The position numbers and the translations under genes were made by a program. The notes under the pieces were generated by a model, which did not search any database, had not been told where the DNA came from, and worked only from the letters and a program-made list of their open reading frames with translations. Of a stretch of 23,156 bases of DNA, positions 16,188-23,156 are shown piece after piece (position 1 is the first letter of the stretch; each line of letters opens with the position of its first letter). The stretch is from Promethearchaeota archaeon. Lineage in GTDB: Archaea; Asgardarchaeota; Lokiarchaeia; Sigyniarchaeales; SOKP01. The stretch lies in assembly GCA_030605895.1 (NCBI GenBank), contig JAUWHL010000153.1, positions 1 through 23,156 on the forward strand. The letters are read 5' to 3'.

Positions 16188-16207
16188 AAGATAAATAAAT
16201 TTATCTT
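16188..16207. promoter_or_regulatory. Putative operator: 9+9 bp inverted repeat
   Basis: AAGATAAAT and ATTTATCTT are perfect inverted arms with a 2-base spacer. The centre lies about 94 bp from the longin gene start and about 98 bp from the HAD gene start, midway between the divergent genes. The size and symmetry suit a dimeric winged-helix regulator. A+T richness makes chance symmetry possible. Confidence 0.4.
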
Positions 16208-16295
16208 AACTTAACCTCTAATATCTTAGGATAATTAATATAATCAATCAACTTAAATTATTTTAATGAATTCAAGATAAAATTGGAACTTGATA

Positions 16296-17054
16296 ATGAG
16301 TCCTATAAAATTAATTGGATTTGATTTAGATGATTGTCTCTTTGATTCAACTGGATTGTCTGAAAGAGCTAGAATTAAAGGACTTGATGCAATGATTAAT
16401 TTAGGCTTGAAAATAAATAAAAAGAAAGCAAAACAGATATTGAGAGAAATTGTAGAAGAATATGGTTCAAATTTCTCAGAACATTATAACATACTTATTA
16501 GAAGATTGAATCAGGTAGATGAAAATATAGAATACATCACCTATAATGATTTCTATAAATATGTTGCAGCAGCTGTTATGGCATACCATGAAGAAAAAGT
16601 TAGTTCAATAAGATTATATGATGATGTTGAATATAATTTAAAGAGAATAAAAGAGTTATCAATAAAAATAGCGATTATAACTGATGGAATCCCAATAAAA
16701 CAATATGAAAAGATTTTAAGACTTAAAATTGATAAATTAATTGATTTAATTGTTATTTCAGATGAAATAGGAATTAAGAAACCAAATCCTGAACTATTTA
16801 ATTATTGTTTGAAAAAATTCGGAGTAAAAGGTCAAGAAACTATATATGTTGGAGATAGAATCGATAAAGATATAATACCTGCTAATGCAAACAAAATTTA
16901 TAGTGTTTATCTTCATAGAGGAGGAAAATATGACAATTATAAATCAGATTTCAAACTTCAAGGAGATTTTAAGCCTAAATATGAGATATATAGTTTGAAA
17001 GAATTATTTGAAATAATCAATGAGATAAACAATAAAAGGAAAGTTATAAAATGA
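16296..17054 (+). CDS. HAD superfamily phosphatase (subfamily IA, archaeal TIGR02253-like)
   Basis: I take ATG at 16296 as start, with GGAA about 9 bases upstream; a TTG two codons earlier is also open. The 252-residue protein has all four HAD motifs: D10-L-D12 in 'GFDLDDCLFDS', threonine 129 in 'IAIITDG', lysine in 'IGIKKPNPELF' (about 162), and 'GDRIDKD' (about 186-192). The segment between motifs I and II is a helical cap of the subfamily I type. Such enzymes use an aspartyl-phosphate intermediate with Mg2+. The overall pattern resembles the archaeal group annotated as TIGR02253, but the substrate cannot be told from the sequence. The gene overlaps the nitrilase-family gene at ATGA, indicating translational coupling. 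Confidence 0.85.
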   Translation: MSPIKLIGFDLDDCLFDSTGLSERARIKGLDAMINLGLKINKKKAKQILREIVEEYGSNFSEHYNILIRRLNQVDENIEYITYNDFYKYVAAAVMAYHEEKVSSIRLYDDVEYNLKRIKELSIKIAIITDGIPIKQYEKILRLKIDKLIDLIVISDEIGIKKPNPELFNYCLKKFGVKGQETIYVGDRIDKDIIPANANKIYSVYLHRGGKYDNYKSDFKLQGDFKPKYEIYSLKELFEIINEINNKRKVIK

Positions 17055-17869
17055 GAGTTGCTTGTATTCAACCCCAAATTTATAAAAATAGAACAAAATG
17101 TTATGATGAAATTGAACGAATTTTAAAAGCATTATTGAGAGAACATAGTAAATGTGATATCATATGCTTGCCAGAAAGATGGGTTCCTTTTCTTAGAGAT
17201 TCAACTCAAAATTTTCAAGATCAAAGAGGTAACGATTATTTATTTGTTAAAAACTTAGCAAAAGAATACAATATTAAATTCATATCTGGAGCAATCTGGG
17301 AAAAAAGAACTAATTCAAAAAAACCTGTGATAACTTGTTATTTTTTTAATGAAAATGGTGAAGAAATCGGTAGACAAGATAAAATTCACCTGTATGCTTA
17401 TGAACGTGATTATTTTGAGCCAGCTAAAGAATTGAACTTATTTAAACTTAATAACTCCTATTATTTTGCAATTCTTATTTGTTTTGATATGGCATTTTTT
17501 GAAACGCCTAGATTATCTATAGAAAATGGAGCAGATATCCTGTTTTCACCGACTCAAATAAGAGAAGATGGAATGGTAAATTGGCATATTTATCTACAAG
17601 CACGTGCACTTGAAAATAGAGTGCCTGTGGTTGCTTGTAACACGTTTGGTAATTATTTTAAAAGAAAATTTTTAGGGAACAGTAAAATTATTTCTTTTTA
17701 TGAAGGAAAGATATCACCATCAAGATTAAAAATTGTAGAAGGCCCAATAAACTCAAGTGGGTTTATTTTTGATGATGTCAATTTAAAATTTCCGAGAAAA
17801 CTAAGAGAAATTAGACTTAAAGAAAAAATCGATAAAAATAATATAAAAGTCAAAATCATTAATAAATAA
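17051..17869 (+). CDS. Carbon-nitrogen hydrolase (nitrilase superfamily)
   Basis: The 272-residue protein has the nitrilase-superfamily catalytic triad in place: E42 in 'CLPERW', K111 in 'RQDKIHLY' and C144 in 'ILICFDMAF'. The start 'MRVACIQPQI' and 'RALENRVPVVACNTFG' near 185-200 are typical of amidase-like members. The enzymes hydrolyse amides (omega-amidase, N-carbamoyl amidase, biotinidase-type) through a cysteine thioester; the exact substrate is not evident. ATGA overlap with the HAD gene and a 25-base gap to the GTPase gene place it in the middle of a probable three-gene operon. It is predicted to be cytoplasmic. Confidence 0.88.
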   Translation: MRVACIQPQIYKNRTKCYDEIERILKALLREHSKCDIICLPERWVPFLRDSTQNFQDQRGNDYLFVKNLAKEYNIKFISGAIWEKRTNSKKPVITCYFFNENGEEIGRQDKIHLYAYERDYFEPAKELNLFKLNNSYYFAILICFDMAFFETPRLSIENGADILFSPTQIREDGMVNWHIYLQARALENRVPVVACNTFGNYFKRKFLGNSKIISFYEGKISPSRLKIVEGPINSSGFIFDDVNLKFPRKLREIRLKEKIDKNNIKVKIINK

Positions 17870-17894
17870 ATTAGATATGATATGTTAAATTGAT

Positions 17895-18851
17895 ATGAAT
17901 GGATCAAGAGAACTAAAAAAAATACTTTTCTGTGGTTTAGAAAGCGGCGGAAAAACATCAATTTTACTTTTATTAGATAAAAAATTTAGTTTATTACCTA
18001 CAGTAAAACCTACAATAAAAGTAAAAAGAACTTTTTATACAAACTCATTATTGGGAACTTCAATTGTCCGTTGGGACTTGGGTGGACAAAAGAATTATAG
18101 AAAAATATATTTGGGAGATAAAAGTAAATATTTTACTGAAATGCAATCAATTTTTTATGTAATTGATATTCAAGCACCAGAGAAGTTTGAAGAATCATTG
18201 ATATTTCTTAAAGATATTAAAAGTATCATCTCAGATTCACATCCAGATAATTTTCAATTTTTAATACTACTCCATAAATATGATCCTGATATTAAAGAAA
18301 ATGAAAACATTAAAAATCAAGTAAATTACTTAGAAAATGAAATCTCACCTATTATACAAGATGTAAGGTTTTCTATTTTTAAAACTTCTATATATGATGA
18401 ACCGAGTTTATTAAAGGCTTTCTCTGATGGAGTTTTTTATGCAACACACAAATCTAAAATGTTCGAATCCTTATTGAAGGATTATATGGGTAAAACTTAC
18501 AATAGTTCTACGCTTTTATTAGATCAGAATTGCTTTATAATTGCCAGTAGAACAACAAATAAGGATTATCAAAAAATTTGTGAAGCTATTGCTCCAAGAT
18601 TAACTCAAGCATTAGAAAAACTAGAAGAATGGGATATAAATACAATCGATATTGTAACAAATGTTGAATTTCCAGAGAAACAATCAAAATTTCAAAAAGA
18701 AGGAATCATATTCCTTCGAAAATTGGATATCGGTGATACTAGACTTTATTTGGTTGCGCTCTGTTTAAATAAAAAAGTGAAAATTAAATCCTATGAATAT
18801 TTACCATTACTAGCAAATAATTTAAAAAATTTATTAGAAAGTTTTGATTGA
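17895..18851 (+). CDS. Rag/Gtr-type GTPase with C-terminal Roadblock-like domain
   Basis: The 318-residue protein starts with a GTPase domain (about 7-190). G1 is GLESGGKT (14-21), G2 is the threonine in 'KPTIKVKRT', G3 is DLGGQ (61-65), G4 is HKYD (127-130) and G5 is TSIYDE (164-169). G4 as HKxD and G5 as TSIxDE are marks of the Rag/Gtr family (RagA: HKMD and TSIWDE); Ras, Rab and Arf use NKxD and SAK-type motifs. After a linker, residues about 195-318 look like a Roadblock/longin-type alpha/beta domain: 'STLLLDQNCFIIASRT', a long helix, 'EGIIFLRKLDIGDTRLYLVALC', a last helix. Rag GTPases have just this order and dimerise by the C-terminal domain in nutrient signalling. The glutamine after DxxG is kept. 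No lipidation motif is present. It is the third gene of the HAD-nitrilase operon. Confidence 0.83.
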   Translation: MNGSRELKKILFCGLESGGKTSILLLLDKKFSLLPTVKPTIKVKRTFYTNSLLGTSIVRWDLGGQKNYRKIYLGDKSKYFTEMQSIFYVIDIQAPEKFEESLIFLKDIKSIISDSHPDNFQFLILLHKYDPDIKENENIKNQVNYLENEISPIIQDVRFSIFKTSIYDEPSLLKAFSDGVFYATHKSKMFESLLKDYMGKTYNSSTLLLDQNCFIIASRTTNKDYQKICEAIAPRLTQALEKLEEWDINTIDIVTNVEFPEKQSKFQKEGIIFLRKLDIGDTRLYLVALCLNKKVKIKSYEYLPLLANNLKNLLESFD

Positions 18852-19056
18852 ACTTCGTTTTTAAGTTAAAACTCTCTCTAAAATATTCCAATTTTGTTTT
18901 AAAGGACTTTTATTCCTTAATAATGGTTTTATTCTTAATTTTTTTGAAGATAAATGTTCTAATCTAATAATCCTCTAATTTAAAATTTTACTTTTACTTT
19001 TAGTGACCTCTCTGGGGGTGGGGTTTAAATATATATATCTAAAATCATATAAAACA
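18852..19056. promoter_or_regulatory. Promoter region of the Orc1/Cdc6-like gene
   Basis: The region is A+T-rich except for GGGGGTGGGG at 19014-19023. That tract abuts the TATA-like TTTAAATATATATAT at 19024-19038. The TATA centre lies about 26 bases before the ATG at 19057, which predicts a leaderless transcript. The G tract occupies the position of the TFB recognition element. Confidence 0.5.
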
Positions 19057-20259
19057 ATGGTCAAAGATATGATTGCAAAATCTAATGTAAATAATAAATA
19101 TATAGGACCTAAAGCTCTATTTAACCCAAACTATATCCCACCGCGATTATTATTCAGAAAAAAAGAAGAAAATTCACTATTTTCAATTTTAAATGATTCA
19201 ATTTCTGATGAATATTCTCTTAATATATTATATCAAGGTATTGACGGAATTGGGAAGAACGTAATAGTAAATAAGGTCTTAAATGATCTCATAATTCAAA
19301 ATAAAGAATTCATTCAAATTAATAATGTTTTTGTAGAATGTAAAGAAAAAAAGCTCGAAGAACTAATTTTTTCGTTGTTGAGTGAAATAAATACCTTTAC
19401 TAATTTTAATATCGATTTTCAAACAATTTTAAATTCAAATATCCACCACTTATGGAATACTTTTAAGTTTATTTGCAATAAAATCGACTCGAATTTGTTT
19501 TTTATATTTAATAATATTGAATATTTAGAGCCTGAAACTTTAAATAAATTCTTACAATTCAGTAGAGAAACTAATATAACTCTGATCTCTACAACAAATA
19601 AAATTATAAGACCAAGGACTATAGATTTACTTTCTGAATTTGATTTTAAAAATAAGCTAAATTTTTTCACTTATCACGAGCTTTATGCTATTCTCAAACA
19701 AAGAGTTTTTTTGAGTTTTTCTCATGAAATTGATAAACAATTAATTAGATATATAACGGATCTAATTTGTGAGCAACATGTACCTGTGCCTGGTAAAGGA
19801 ATTGAAATTCTTCGAAACTTATACCCATTCTTAAAAAATAAAAACGATTTTAATCATATTGAATTATTAGAAATTTGCCAGGATGAATTTGAGAATTTTC
19901 AAATTTCTGATGAGTTTAGTGTATTAAATTATCTTTCCGAAGAAGACATATTAACAGTTATATTCTTAGACAACCTTTCGAATTATTTTATAAGTAAAAT
20001 GAATTATTATATTTCTATGAAAGAGCTACAAGAATTGTATGAAATTTCTTGCGAAACTTTGGAGTATAAAAAAGATTTTAATGAATTTAGTAAATTAACC
20101 GAAGTATTATTAAATTTTGGAATATTAAAACCTTCAAAAAGGACATATCGCAAAAAAAATACTTATCATAATTATTCCAATGCAAATTATGATTTATTCT
20201 TCATATTGATAAATCCTAGACAAATTAAGCTTATAATTGATACAATTTTCAATCAATGA
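19057..20259 (+). CDS. Orc1/Cdc6-like AAA+ protein with degenerate ATPase site
   Basis: I place the start at ATG 19057 (400 residues). An upstream in-frame GTG at 19003 would translate the G tract and TATA box. The layout is that of archaeal Orc1/Cdc6: 'YIPPRLLFRKKEENSLFSIL' as the N-terminal signature, cited in short as PPRLLFRKKEE; a Walker A-like GIDGIGKN (about 61-68); a Walker B-like FFIFNNIE (about 148-155); a sensor 1-like STTN (about 178-181); 'YHELYAILKQRV'; and a C-terminal winged-helix-like region. In active proteins Walker A ends GKT/S and Walker B carries DE. Here both are changed (GKN; NN), and the sensor 2 arginine of the usual GDAR motif is missing ('GKGIEILRN'). It probably binds DNA or a partner without hydrolysing ATP. 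Confidence 0.75.
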   Translation: MVKDMIAKSNVNNKYIGPKALFNPNYIPPRLLFRKKEENSLFSILNDSISDEYSLNILYQGIDGIGKNVIVNKVLNDLIIQNKEFIQINNVFVECKEKKLEELIFSLLSEINTFTNFNIDFQTILNSNIHHLWNTFKFICNKIDSNLFFIFNNIEYLEPETLNKFLQFSRETNITLISTTNKIIRPRTIDLLSEFDFKNKLNFFTYHELYAILKQRVFLSFSHEIDKQLIRYITDLICEQHVPVPGKGIEILRNLYPFLKNKNDFNHIELLEICQDEFENFQISDEFSVLNYLSEEDILTVIFLDNLSNYFISKMNYYISMKELQELYEISCETLEYKKDFNEFSKLTEVLLNFGILKPSKRTYRKKNTYHNYSNANYDLFFILINPRQIKLIIDTIFNQ

Positions 20260-20365
20260 TCCATACTTTTAGCTTTAATCTGATCGTTTTCTAGTCCCAA
20301 TGGAAAATTTTAATTATAAACGATTTCGAAAATAGGAAATTGTAACACAGATTTTTTTAATAGGG

Positions 20366-20395
20366 TATATTATATATTTATAGGTGTGATCACAC
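20366..20395 (+). promoter_or_regulatory. SMC promoter: TATA box with palindromic operator
   Basis: A TATA-like TATATTATATATTTA (20366-20380) is followed by the perfect 12-bp palindrome GTGTGATCACAC (20384-20395). The expected transcription start is at about 20397. A palindrome between TATA box and start is where archaeal repressors block polymerase. GGAG at 20424-20427 is the likely ribosome binding site for the TTG at 20435. Confidence 0.55.
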
Positions 20396-20434
20396 TATTT
20401 TTTTAATAATAAAGAGTAGAAATGGAGATAAATT

Positions 20435-23156
20435 TTGACTTATATTAAGAAAATTTCTATGAGCGGTTTTAAAAGTTTTGGAGATAGAACTGTTACAATT
20501 CGTCTTTCAAGCGGATTTACATGCATTGTTGGACCTAATGGTGCTGGAAAATCAAATATTATTGATGCTCTCTGTTTTTCTTTAGGAAGATTGAGTAAAA
20601 AAACGATGAGGGCTAAGAGTTTAGAAGATCTGATCTTTGCTGGTTCACGAGGAAAGAATCCCTCTCAAAGAGCTTCTGTCACTTTATATTTCGATAATTC
20701 TGATAATGTTTTTCCCGGAGGCCCTAATGATTTTGAAATTACACGTACAATCAAGAGAGGCGGTGGGGGTGGTTATAAAATGAACGGAAAAAAATCTACT
20801 CGCCAACAAATTCTTAACGCATTAGCAGCAGCAAATGTTGATCCAGATGGTAGTAATCAATTTGTCCTTCAGGGAAAAATTGTGGAGCTAACCCATATGA
20901 ATGCGGAAGATCGAAGGAAATTTATTGAAGAATTAATAGGTCTTCAAAAATATGACGAAATGAAAGATGCAACATTAAAGGAATTAGAAAAAGCTGAAAG
21001 AGATTTAGGACAATTTGAAGCAATTTTCAAAGAAGTGTCTGCTCAATTGAAAAAAGTTGAAAAAGAGAAAAATGATGCTTTAGCTTGGAAAGAAATTGAT
21101 GATCAAATAAATTTTTTAAATTCTCAACTGATTGCATTAAAAATTTCAAAATTAAGGGAAGAAGAAGATGAATTGGAACGAAAAATCGAAAATTCCTTAA
21201 AAATTATTGAAGAATTGCAAGAAAAAATAACCCGACAAGAAGATGTATTAAAACAAGAATCACTTGTTATGGATAATATTCAAAAAACCATTTCAGATAA
21301 AGAAAAAGAAAGAGAGGAGATAACCGAAAAAATTACTCAAATTAAGACGGAAATTTCTTCCAGTCAAACTACTTTAAATTTAGCAAAAAAATCAATTGAC
21401 AAATTAACTCAAGAGATTGAAAATCTAGAAAGCAAACAAATGAAACTTGAGGAAGGTCAAACGTTTGATTCATTGATAGAAGGCGTATCAAAAGAAATTT
21501 TAGAATATGAGAATCATATAGAGGAAGCTAAAAATGAAATTGAAAAAAGACAACAAAATCAGGCTGAATTAGATATAAAAATAAAAAATACTGAGGATGA
21601 GAAATCTCTTTTTAATGCAGAAATTTCAAAGATACAACAAAATGTTTCATCTAATAACGCTCAAATTAAGATGCTTAGAGGAAGTATTAAAAAAAATGAA
21701 GAAAAGAAGGAGAAATTAGAAAATGAATTACAAAAATTAAAAAAAGACGCTGAGAGTATTGATGAAGCCATTGAAGCAACGAAAAAAATAGAATCGGAAA
21801 TTAGAAAACGAATAAATGACTTAAATGCCAAAATATCTAAAGAAAATCAAAACCAAAAAGATTTAGAAAATAAAATAAACAACATTCAATTAGAAAAAAA
21901 TCAATTGAATTCAAAATTAACAGATTTTCAAGCTTCTTTATCATCATTAAACACAGAAATAAAAATGAATCAAGGCAATATACAAGAATTAAATGAAAAG
22001 AAAACTTCTATTGAGAAAAAAATTAGGGATTTAAGTAAGGGTAGAGACGCTGAGAAAGCTGTAAAAGAATTACTGAAAGATAATGAGAATATTAATAAAG
22101 AATTAAGCGAATTAAAGGCAATCTTGAAGCAAGAAAATTCAATTTTTAGGAAAAACGAGCAAGATTTAGAATTGGTAAAAATGAAGAACTATTCCTACGA
22201 GTCAGAAATCAATGATAACAATGCAAAGATTGATAATATTAATACAGAATTAAAAATCCTCACAAAAGAATTAACAAAATTAGATCGGGAGAAGAATAAT
22301 TTAGAATTACAAGTTGATTCCTTAAATAAAAACCTTACAAATATTACCAGCGAATCAGAAAAATCTGAATACAAAAAAGAGAATGTTCAAAGACGTTTAG
22401 AAGAACTTTCACAAGAAAGAGAAAATCTGGCTCAAAAAATAGAGTCCTCTGAAGAAGAATATGAGAAAAATACAAAAGATATTACAGGAATTTTACAAAT
22501 TTTGAACATGCTTACTCAGAATATTAATATCTCGGTTGAGTCTATTAAAAGTAATATACAACAATCAAATGCAGAAGCCATTGAATCATCTGCTGAAGAT
22601 TTCAAAAAGTTCATTCTAGATATAATTGATATTATGAAAACAGTTGAGGATATTGGCAGTGATGAAGAAAAGCCTACTGAAATGACAGATATGCTTAATT
22701 CTATTATGCAAACTTTAAAATTGTTTACAGATAATGCTGATGATACAATTGATCAATTAATTGATAATGTAAAAGAATCTGCCGATATCGAAGTACAAAC
22801 TTCGACTTCTTCATTCGATAGTTTTGTTCAAGATCTAATGGAGATCTTGGAAAATGTCTATTTATCATTAAGAAAACTTACAATGTCAAAAAGTCAAGAA
22901 TTATACAAACAATTGGAAGAAATCTCAGAAAATATTAAATCGCAAATGGAAGATTACAATAAAATTGAAAAACAATTGTCCGAAAGTAATATTCAAAAAA
23001 AGCATTATTCTGAAAATCTTTCTGCCTATAACAAGAGACTTGAAGAAATTAATAAAAGAACTAATCAATTAAATGAAAGAGTTAAAAAAGCAGAGGAAGA
23101 AATTCATGAAAGAGAAGAAATTATAAGCAATAGACAACTGGAAGTTAACAATTTAG
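20435..23156 (+). CDS. smc: SMC chromosome-segregation ATPase (5' part, runs off window)
   Basis: The frame starts at TTG 20435, 8 bases after GGAG, and stays open for 907 codons to the window end. The N-terminal head is clear: 'KKISMSGFKSFGDRTV', Walker A GPNGAGKSN (33-41), 'KTMRAKSLEDLIFAGS', the Q-loop 'NQFVLQGKI' and 'MNAEDRRKFIEELIGLQKYDEMK', here in short EDRRKFIEELIGLQKYDE. Coiled coil follows from about residue 165. SMC proteins are ATP-driven DNA-loop-forming dimers; the C-terminal head with Walker B must lie beyond the window. No SMC hinge is recognisable by residue 907, although it normally lies at about 500-670. Instead an acidic, non-heptad helical segment occupies about 690-815. 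The protein is either unusually long or its dimerisation region is atypical. Confidence 0.88.
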   Translation, partial: MTYIKKISMSGFKSFGDRTVTIRLSSGFTCIVGPNGAGKSNIIDALCFSLGRLSKKTMRAKSLEDLIFAGSRGKNPSQRASVTLYFDNSDNVFPGGPNDFEITRTIKRGGGGGYKMNGKKSTRQQILNALAAANVDPDGSNQFVLQGKIVELTHMNAEDRRKFIEELIGLQKYDEMKDATLKELEKAERDLGQFEAIFKEVSAQLKKVEKEKNDALAWKEIDDQINFLNSQLIALKISKLREEEDELERKIENSLKIIEELQEKITRQEDVLKQESLVMDNIQKTISDKEKEREEITEKITQIKTEISSSQTTLNLAKKSIDKLTQEIENLESKQMKLEEGQTFDSLIEGVSKEILEYENHIEEAKNEIEKRQQNQAELDIKIKNTEDEKSLFNAEISKIQQNVSSNNAQIKMLRGSIKKNEEKKEKLENELQKLKKDAESIDEAIEATKKIESEIRKRINDLNAKISKENQNQKDLENKINNIQLEKNQLNSKLTDFQASLSSLNTEIKMNQGNIQELNEKKTSIEKKIRDLSKGRDAEKAVKELLKDNENINKELSELKAILKQENSIFRKNEQDLELVKMKNYSYESEINDNNAKIDNINTELKILTKELTKLDREKNNLELQVDSLNKNLTNITSESEKSEYKKENVQRRLEELSQERENLAQKIESSEEEYEKNTKDITGILQILNMLTQNINISVESIKSNIQQSNAEAIESSAEDFKKFILDIIDIMKTVEDIGSDEEKPTEMTDMLNSIMQTLKLFTDNADDTIDQLIDNVKESADIEVQTSTSSFDSFVQDLMEILENVYLSLRKLTMSKSQELYKQLEEISENIKSQMEDYNKIEKQLSESNIQKKHYSENLSAYNKRLEEINKRTNQLNERVKKAEEEIHEREEIISNRQLEVNNL

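Noticed and set aside
18852..19056. Possible replication origin upstream of the Orc1/Cdc6-like gene
   Set aside because: Apart from one G-rich tract, no repeated origin-recognition-box-like elements or inverted pairs are visible, and the encoded protein is ATPase-degenerate, so it is a poor guide to an origin.
19003..19056. Upstream GTG start for the Orc-like protein
   Set aside because: The added 18 residues would be encoded by the G tract and TATA box and do not look like the protein's N-terminus; the TATA spacing supports a leaderless start at 19057.
20755..20777. G-rich stretch in the SMC gene as a structural DNA element
   Set aside because: It encodes a run of glycines in the SMC head in frame, between conserved motifs; a coding explanation is enough.

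Overview
The window is a very A+T-rich stretch of an archaeal chromosome. The gene content points to an Asgard archaeon, most likely of the Lokiarchaeia; this is inferred from gene content, not from a marker gene. The archaeal signs are a PyrI-type aspartate carbamoyltransferase regulatory chain, an archaeal NFACT/Rqc2 protein, an Orc1/Cdc6-type ATPase, TATA-type promoters with very short leaders, and a box C/D guide RNA. The Asgard signs are a Roadblock/LC7 protein, a longin-like domain joined to winged helices, a Rag/Gtr-type GTPase with a C-terminal Roadblock-like domain, and long lysine/glutamate/isoleucine-rich proteins with no recognisable family.

Layout. Positions 1-2400 hold a doubtful small ORF, a membrane-anchored DOMON/CBM9-like surface protein, a small membrane protein and a glycerophosphodiester phosphodiesterase. 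Positions 2398-4967 hold the NFACT/Rqc2 ribosome-quality-control factor, divergent from a small membrane protein; one TATA-like element lies between them. Positions 5015-7353 are a minus-strand run: pyrI, a SEC59/DGK1-type CTP-dependent lipid kinase or cytidylyltransferase, a small frame-broken ORF, and a Roadblock protein whose real start seems to be a non-standard ATT. After a non-coding gap of about 390 bp, positions 7746-12448 hold two overlapping genes (ATGA junction) for predicted all-helical proteins of 768 and 799 residues; I cannot assign either to a family. Then come a two-helix membrane protein and a PD-(D/E)XK nuclease on the opposite strand.

Positions 13995-14822 carry a DUF2095-like archaeal protein, a box C/D sRNA at about 14488-14562 and a small winged-helix protein. 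The D-box guide of the sRNA fits the 23S rRNA P-loop and would direct 2'-O-methylation of the equivalent of E. coli G2251. Positions 14877-18851 form a divergent pair of units around a 9+9 bp inverted repeat: longin-winged-helix on the left; HAD phosphatase, nitrilase-family amidohydrolase and Rag-like GTPase on the right. Positions 19057-23156 carry an Orc1/Cdc6 paralogue that has lost its ATPase residues, then the 5' part of an SMC gene that runs off the window. A perfect 12-bp palindrome sits between the SMC TATA box and its expected transcription start.

How the genes may work together: the Roadblock, longin and Rag-like proteins are prokaryotic relatives of eukaryotic small-GTPase regulatory modules and cluster within about 12 kb. 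The Orc paralogue and SMC suggest chromosome maintenance at the right end. NFACT, the C/D RNA and pyrI are housekeeping. The helical pair at 7746-12448 is the best candidate for an undescribed system.
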